Source: Anaerolineales bacterium (lineage in GTDB: Bacteria; Chloroflexota; Anaerolineae; Anaerolineales; DRMV01). Taken from it: 17,668 bases of DNA. Of this stretch, positions 13,460 to 17,668 are shown piece after piece; position 1 is the stretch's first letter; each line of letters starts with the position of its first letter. A program made the position numbers and the translations under genes. The notes beneath the pieces were generated by a model. That model did not search any database, was not told the DNA's origin, and worked only from the letters and a program-made list of their open reading frames with translations. The stretch covers positions 1-17,668 of the forward strand of contig WFUL01000158.1 of the NCBI GenBank assembly GCA_015484985.1, written 5' to 3'.

Positions 13460-14095
13460 ATGAACGAGGAACGAAGCCAGCGGGAAGAAATTGTGGCCAT
13501 CGTGCAGGAACTCTACCAGGTCCGGCTCATCACCTCTACCGGAGGGAACGTCTCCGTGCGCCTAGAACCGCCCGAGGAAGGGTACGTCATCACCCCCTCC
13601 CGGATGCACAAAGGCGGTTTGCGGCCGGAAGACCTGGTCCGCCTGGACCCGGAGGGCCGTCCCCTGGAGACCCACCGTCCCCCTTCGGTGGAAACCCCCA
13701 TGCACGTGGCCGTTTACCGGGCGTATCCCGAGGTGGGCGCGGTGGTGCACACCCACGCCCCCCTGGCCACGGCCCTGGGCATTGTGGGGGGACATATCCC
13801 GCCCATCACCGTGGACGCGGTCCCCTTCCTCGAGATGCGCATCGTTCCCTATGGGTTGCCGGGGGACCCGGTCCTCATCGACCGGGTGGTGGAGGCCTTG
13901 CAGTACAGCCCCGCCGTTATTTTGCAAAACCATGGGCTGGTGACCGTGGGGAAGAACTTGCGCCAAGCCGCCAACCGGGCCCTGGCGTTGGAGGAGACCC
14001 TCCACATCCTGCTGGCCTGTCGGTTGCTGGGAGGGGAACTCACCACCCTTTCGCCGGAAATGGTGGAAAAGGTGCGCGCCTTGGGGTACGTTTAG
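13460..14095 (+). CDS. Class II aldolase/adducin family protein
   Basis: A 211-residue zinc enzyme of the class II aldolase family (L-fuculose-phosphate aldolase and L-ribulose-phosphate 4-epimerase relatives). Motifs: the phosphate-binding STGGNVSVR (26-34), ITPSRMHKG (44-52), Glu78, and zinc ligands His97 and His99 in VHTHAP, and His158 in LQNHGLVTVG. All active-site elements are intact. The reaction is likely cleavage or epimerisation of a phosphorylated sugar; the exact substrate cannot be fixed by reading. AAGGAG at 13449-13454 lies five bases before the ATG. It follows the GntR/UTRA regulator on the same strand and ends just before a strong bidirectional terminator. Confidence 0.9.
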   Translation: MNEERSQREEIVAIVQELYQVRLITSTGGNVSVRLEPPEEGYVITPSRMHKGGLRPEDLVRLDPEGRPLETHRPPSVETPMHVAVYRAYPEVGAVVHTHAPLATALGIVGGHIPPITVDAVPFLEMRIVPYGLPGDPVLIDRVVEALQYSPAVILQNHGLVTVGKNLRQAANRALALEETLHILLACRLLGGELTTLSPEMVEKVRALGYV

Positions 14096-14103
14096 GGAGA
14101 GGT

Positions 14104-14151
14104 AGAAAATTGCGTGCGGCGGCGATGCCACCGCACGCAATTTTCTTCTAC
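14104..14151. terminator. Bidirectional intrinsic terminator between the aldolase and mreB
   Basis: A perfect 16-bp inverted repeat, AGAAAATTGCGTGCGG at 14104-14119 and its complement at 14131-14146, encloses an 11-base loop. Because the arms start and end in AAAA/TTTT, each strand gives a GC-rich stem followed by Us. It sits between two convergent genes and can serve both. Confidence 0.9.
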
Positions 14152-14164
14152 CCCATGATTGGGC

Positions 14165-15244
14165 TCAGGACACGGGAGAAGAGGATACGGGCAGGAAGTG
14201 CTGGCTGTCCATGAGCAGATGTCGCTTCTCGGGAAGATGCTCCAACAGCCAGCCTGCCCCTCGCGCTACCGTGCTGATGGGGTCTTCCGGAACCCATACC
14301 TTGAGGCGCAAATCCTCGCTCAGGCGCTGCTCCAGACCCTGGAGCAGCGCGCCGCCTCCGGTCAGACAGATTCCCCGGTCCATCAGGTCGGCCAGGATTT
14401 CAGGAGGCGCGTCCTCCAGCGTGTCCCTGACGGTATCGATGATGGTCTGCACGATGCCAGAAAGGGCCTCCCGTATCTCCACCGAGGAAACCTGAACTTC
14501 TTCGGGCAGGCCCGTCACCAGGTTACGGCCCCGGACCACGGTGACTTTCTCCTCAGGGAGGGGGAACGCCGAGCCAATCTGGATTTTGATTTCTTCGGCC
14601 ATGCGCTGTCCAATGAGCAGGTTGTACTTGTTGCGCATGTACTGCACGATGGCCTCGTCCATTTCATCCCCCGCGACCCGCAGGGAGCGGGAGGTGACCA
14701 CACCCCCCATAGACAGAATGGCCACCTCCGTGGTCCCACCGCCAATGTCGACCACCATGTTCCCCACGCTTTCCTCAACGGGTAGACCCGCGCCCAGGGC
14801 CGCGGCTACGGGCTCGGCCACCAAATAAACTTCCCGGGCCCCTGCGGCCAGGGCCGCGTCGTAGACCGCCCGCATTTCCACTTCCGTCACCCCCGAAGGC
14901 ACACCGATGACCACCCGGGGGCGGGGGAAGGGCACCAAACTCTGCTCGTGGGCCTTGCCGATGAAGTAATCCAGCAGTGCGGCGGTGATGTCGAACTCGG
15001 CAATCACCCCGTCCCGCACCGGGCGCAGGGCAATCCAGTGGGCCGGCGTGCGGCCCGCCATATTCTTGGCCTGGGCACCGACGTACAGGGGGCGACGGGT
15101 GCGCTTCTCCATCACCACCCACGAAGGCTCATTAACTACGATACCTTTTCCCCGCACATACACCAACGTGTTCGTGGTCCCCAGGTCAATGCCCAGGTCG
15201 AGCGCAAAAAAACCGAGAATCCAATCCAGGGGGTTCCAACGCAA
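14165..15244 (-). CDS. mreB: Rod shape-determining protein MreB (actin homologue)
   Basis: MreB forms membrane-associated filaments that guide cell-wall synthesis. The 359-residue product has the actin-fold ATP motifs: IDLGTTNTLVYVRG (about 19-32, phosphate 1), GVPSGVT, LVAEPVAAALGAGLP (connect region), VVDIGGGTTEVA (about 165-175, phosphate 2) and LTGGGALLQG (adenosine). I start it at TTG 15244 because AGGAGGT (15257-15251) sits six bases upstream and the N-terminus RWNPLDWILGFFALDLG matches the membrane-binding amphipathic start of MreB. The frame is open to 15385, but that would overlap sir2 and add 47 residues unlike the family. No mreC or mreD is in the window. It lies 64 bases after sir2. 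Confidence 0.92.
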   Translation of the reverse strand: MRWNPLDWILGFFALDLGIDLGTTNTLVYVRGKGIVVNEPSWVVMEKRTRRPLYVGAQAKNMAGRTPAHWIALRPVRDGVIAEFDITAALLDYFIGKAHEQSLVPFPRPRVVIGVPSGVTEVEMRAVYDAALAAGAREVYLVAEPVAAALGAGLPVEESVGNMVVDIGGGTTEVAILSMGGVVTSRSLRVAGDEMDEAIVQYMRNKYNLLIGQRMAEEIKIQIGSAFPLPEEKVTVVRGRNLVTGLPEEVQVSSVEIREALSGIVQTIIDTVRDTLEDAPPEILADLMDRGICLTGGGALLQGLEQRLSEDLRLKVWVPEDPISTVARGAGWLLEHLPEKRHLLMDSQHFLPVSSSPVS

Positions 15245-15307
15245 TCCAAAACCTCCTCGTGCTTCGTGTCGATGATAAGGCCAACCTATGGGCATACAGC
15301 CGCAGGC

Positions 15308-15336
15308 ATTATACCGAGTCCGAGGCTCCAGGGAAA
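15308..15336 (-). promoter_or_regulatory. Candidate mreB promoter inside the end of the sir2 gene
   Basis: On the minus strand a perfect TATAAT (15313-15308) overlaps the sir2 TAA stop. A weak -35, TTTCCC (15336-15331), lies 17 bases upstream. The start near 15301 would leave a leader of about 57 bases before the TTG start of mreB. Confidence 0.5.
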
Positions 15337-16100
15337 CCCCGCGCCATCTCCACCAGAACGGGAAGGACCTCGGCCACGTCCCCACGAATCAGCACTTCAG
15401 CATAAGGGTCAAAGGGCGTGGACGCCAGGTTCACTAAAATGACCTTGGCCCCATTACGGGCAGCCTGATAGGGCAAATCGGCGACCGGATAGACCTCCAG
15501 GGAGGACCCCGCCACCAACAGCACATCCGCCTGTTGCACCGCCTCTTCCGCGGCCCGCCACGTGGCCCAGGGCAGGGCTTCGCCGAAGAGCACCACGTCG
15601 GGCTTGAGCACCCCTCCGCAGTGAGGACACCGGGGTAAATCTAGCTGCTCCAGCACCTCGGGCCGCAAATACGGCTCCGAAGATTCCCGATGACCGCACC
15701 CCTGGCAGGTCATGGTCTCGATGCTTCCATGGACCTCCAGAACATGGGTCGACCCGGCCTTCTGGTGCAACCGGTCGATGTTCTGGGTGATGACGACTTT
15801 AATCCACCCCTCCCGCTCCATCTCCGCCAGCGCGTAATGGGCCGGATTGGGTTTCGCCTCCACCAGGGTGCGAATCATGGGCCGAATCCATCTGTAGAAC
15901 CGCTCGGGGTTGAGGCGAAATCCCCACAGGGAGGCTACCTCCATGGGGTCCACCTGACGCCAGAGGCCCTCATCGGAGCGGAAATCAGGAATTCCCGAGG
16001 GTGTGGAGATGCCCGCGCCGGTCAAAGCCACACCATACCGCGCCCGTCGCAACAAGATTGCGGCCCGCTCCAAAGCACCTCGTTGTTCCTCCAGGCTCAT
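15309..16100 (-). CDS. NAD-dependent protein deacylase, Sir2 family
   Basis: A 263-residue sirtuin that removes acyl groups from lysines using NAD. The Rossmann-fold NAD site has LTGAGIST (26-33) and PDFRS (38-42), then TQNIDRLH (105-112), the catalytic His124 in LEVHGS, and late GSSLEVYP (198-205). The zinc ribbon has four cysteines: Cys132, Cys135, Cys158 and Cys161. All functional residues are intact and length is normal. The ATG at 16100 is preceded by AGGAGGGGGGACC. It lies 118 bases downstream of argS and upstream of mreB, all on the minus strand. Sirtuin-domain proteins can serve in phage defence when fused to other domains; this one is a plain stand-alone deacylase without such partners. 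Confidence 0.93.
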   Translation of the reverse strand: MSLEEQRGALERAAILLRRARYGVALTGAGISTPSGIPDFRSDEGLWRQVDPMEVASLWGFRLNPERFYRWIRPMIRTLVEAKPNPAHYALAEMEREGWIKVVITQNIDRLHQKAGSTHVLEVHGSIETMTCQGCGHRESSEPYLRPEVLEQLDLPRCPHCGGVLKPDVVLFGEALPWATWRAAEEAVQQADVLLVAGSSLEVYPVADLPYQAARNGAKVILVNLASTPFDPYAEVLIRGDVAEVLPVLVEMARGFPGASDSV

Positions 16101-16218
16101 GGTCCCCCCTCCTCATCAAGGAGTATCACTCGACCTATATCAGTGGCCTCGACCTCGATATCCTCCTAACCGCCTCGTCTCTCCCGATGCTCTTCAGAGT
16201 CTGCTGACGCCATACCCC

Positions 16219-17668
16219 TTACATCACCTCAGGAGCCTCGATGTTGAGCAAGGCCAGGACGTTCGCCAGGGCCTGGCGCGCCGCTGCCACCAGACGCAAA
16301 CGGAAGGAGCGTATCGGTTCCTCGGCCTGCAATACGGGACAGGTGTTATAGAAATCATTGAAGGCCCGGGCCAGTTCGTAGGCATGGTTGGTCAGCACCA
16401 GGGGTTTGAACTCCCGGGCCGCCTGCAGCACCTTGTCCGGCAGCAGGGCCATCTGGGAAATCAGGTCCACCTCGGTGGCGTGGAGCTCGTGGGTCGGCGT
16501 CACCGGGTCGGGAATCTGGCCGCCTGCCCGGCGCAGGATGCTGTTGGCCCGGACGTGGGCGTACTGGATGTACGGCGCGGCCACACCCTGGAAGTCCAGA
16601 GCCCGCTCCCACTCGAAGGTCACCTTCCGGTTCACCTCCCGGGCCAGCATGGTGTACTTCAAACTGCCCAGAGCCACCGCATGGGCCACCCTGTCCTTGA
16701 CCTCAGGGGCCAGGGAGGGGTTCTTCTCCTCCACCAACGCCCGGGCCCGGCGCACCGCCTCTTCCAGCAGCTCCTTGAGGAGCACCACCTCGCCCTCCCG
16801 GGTCTTCAGGACCACGTTCCCGGGCAAGGTGACCACCTCAAAGGCCAGGTGGTAAAGCCGGTCCGCCCAGGGGTAGCCCATGACCTCCAGGGTCTTGAAA
16901 ATCTGCTTCAGGTACAGCGTTTGCCGCACATCCACGACATAGATGCTCCGGGCTAGGTCGGGGTACTCTTCGAACTTTTGAATGGCCAGGGCCAGGTCTT
17001 TGGTGGAGTACAAAGACGTACCATCGGACCGGAGCACCACATATGTGCGGTAGGTCTCCTTCTCCAATCCCAGGAGGCGGTCCAGAGGCACGATAACCGG
17101 ACCCTCGGGGCGCTGGTCCACGGCGATGCCTCGCTCGATTAATGTTTCCACCAAGCGTTTGCCCGGTTCTTCCACCTCGCTCTCGTAGTACACCCGGTCG
17201 AAGGGAACGTTGAGCAGACGGTAAATCTGCTCGAAGCCCTCAATGGACCACTGACGGGTCTTCTCCCACAAGGCCCGCAATTCCGGGTCCCCCTGGTCCC
17301 AGCGGCGGAAGAGTTCCCGCACCTCGGCTTCCCATTCCGGATGCTCCTCCAGGCGCTTGGTGGCCTCGACGTAAATCTGGCCCATCCAGCGGGTCTTGTC
17401 CTCCTCCGGGGGTTCTTCCCCGTTGTGGAATTTGAGGTAGTTCCACAACCACTTCATGACGTGCCAGCCGATGTCCCCCAGATAGTTGGCTCGAATCACG
17501 TCATACCCCGCCGCATCCAGGATGCGGCACACCACGTCCCCCAGAATGGTGCCCCGCAAGTGGCCCACGTGCAGCGCTTTGTGGGTATTGGGCTGGGAGA
17601 ATTCCACCATCACCCGCTCCCCCCGACGGGGATGGTGACCGTAACGGGCGTCTTCCTCCAGCACCCGG
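16219..17668 (-). CDS. argS: Arginyl-tRNA synthetase, C-terminal part (start beyond the window edge)
   Basis: ArgS attaches arginine to its tRNA. About 483 residues are visible, from before the HIGH motif to the native C-terminus. The catalytic core has EFSQPNTHKALHVGHLRGT (HVGH is the HIGH motif) and YLGDIGWHVMKWLW. Mid-domain segments SDGTSLYSTKDLALA and IYVVDVRQTLYLKQI follow. The C-terminal anticodon-binding domain has FNDFYNTCPVL and ends NVLALLNIEAPEVM. The frame is open through 17668, so the amino-terminal additional domain lies outside the window. Stop TAA at 16221-16219. An ordinary housekeeping gene with no sign of damage. Confidence 0.96.
   Translation of the reverse strand, partial: RVLEEDARYGHHPRRGERVMVEFSQPNTHKALHVGHLRGTILGDVVCRILDAAGYDVIRANYLGDIGWHVMKWLWNYLKFHNGEEPPEEDKTRWMGQIYVEATKRLEEHPEWEAEVRELFRRWDQGDPELRALWEKTRQWSIEGFEQIYRLLNVPFDRVYYESEVEEPGKRLVETLIERGIAVDQRPEGPVIVPLDRLLGLEKETYRTYVVLRSDGTSLYSTKDLALAIQKFEEYPDLARSIYVVDVRQTLYLKQIFKTLEVMGYPWADRLYHLAFEVVTLPGNVVLKTREGEVVLLKELLEEAVRRARALVEEKNPSLAPEVKDRVAHAVALGSLKYTMLAREVNRKVTFEWERALDFQGVAAPYIQYAHVRANSILRRAGGQIPDPVTPTHELHATEVDLISQMALLPDKVLQAAREFKPLVLTNHAYELARAFNDFYNTCPVLQAEEPIRSFRLRLVAAARQALANVLALLNIEAPEVM

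Noticed and set aside
12527..14214. Alternative-frame open frames over the GntR and aldolase genes
   Set aside because: Their translations are Pro/Arg/Gly-rich frame-shift shadows, and both real genes have intact motifs and good ribosome-binding sites.
15309..16100. The Sir2 protein as part of an antiphage defence system
   Set aside because: Defence sirtuins are usually fused to or paired with other effector domains. This is a stand-alone deacylase of normal size between argS and mreB.

Overview
The window is GC-rich bacterial DNA. Its proteins are rich in Arg, Glu and Leu. Genes are tightly packed with clear Shine-Dalgarno sites, and TGA, TAA and TAG are all used as stops (code 11). It carries a Csh-type I-B CRISPR-Cas locus, an MreB homologue, an NfeD-like membrane protein, an NYN nuclease and heptamer tandem repeats. 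These fit a thermophilic Chloroflexota (Anaerolineae-like) genome, but that assignment is an inference without a marker-gene comparison.

Positions 1-9316 hold a complete type I-B CRISPR-Cas locus. The leader-proximal end of an array (two 30-base repeats, leader on the right) lies at the left edge. The operon runs right to left: cas6, cas8b (with an in-frame internal cas11b start), cas7 (Csh2), cas5b, cas3 (HD plus helicase), a small DUF6429-like gene broken by an in-frame UGA, cas4 and cas1. Most junctions are overlapping or nearly touching. cas2 is not in the operon. It sits alone on the opposite strand between the array leader and cas1, convergent with cas1. Cas8b, Cas11b, Cas7, Cas5 and Cas6 would form the crRNA-guided Cascade complex, Cas3 would degrade the target, and Cas1, Cas2 and Cas4 would acquire spacers.

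Positions 9317-10654 are a divergent intergenic region, a YfcE-type metallophosphoesterase, then a two-gene unit of an HxlR-family regulator and a CDGSH iron-sulfur protein. That unit has a near-consensus promoter and a strong intrinsic terminator. Positions 10655-11018 have no recognisable gene. An NYN-domain protein with two plausible in-frame starts and an NfeD-like membrane protein follow.

Positions 12618-14095 hold a GntR/UTRA regulator and a class II aldolase, probably one unit, ended by a bidirectional terminator. On the minus strand to the right edge are an MreB homologue (TTG start), a Sir2 deacylase and the C-terminal part of arginyl-tRNA synthetase. These look like ordinary chromosome.

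The most unusual points are the DUF6429-like gene and cas4 sharing one reading frame closed by two UGA codons, the heptamer repeat replacing the cas4 ribosome-binding site, the inverted cas2, and the textbook internal ribosome-binding site for Cas11b.
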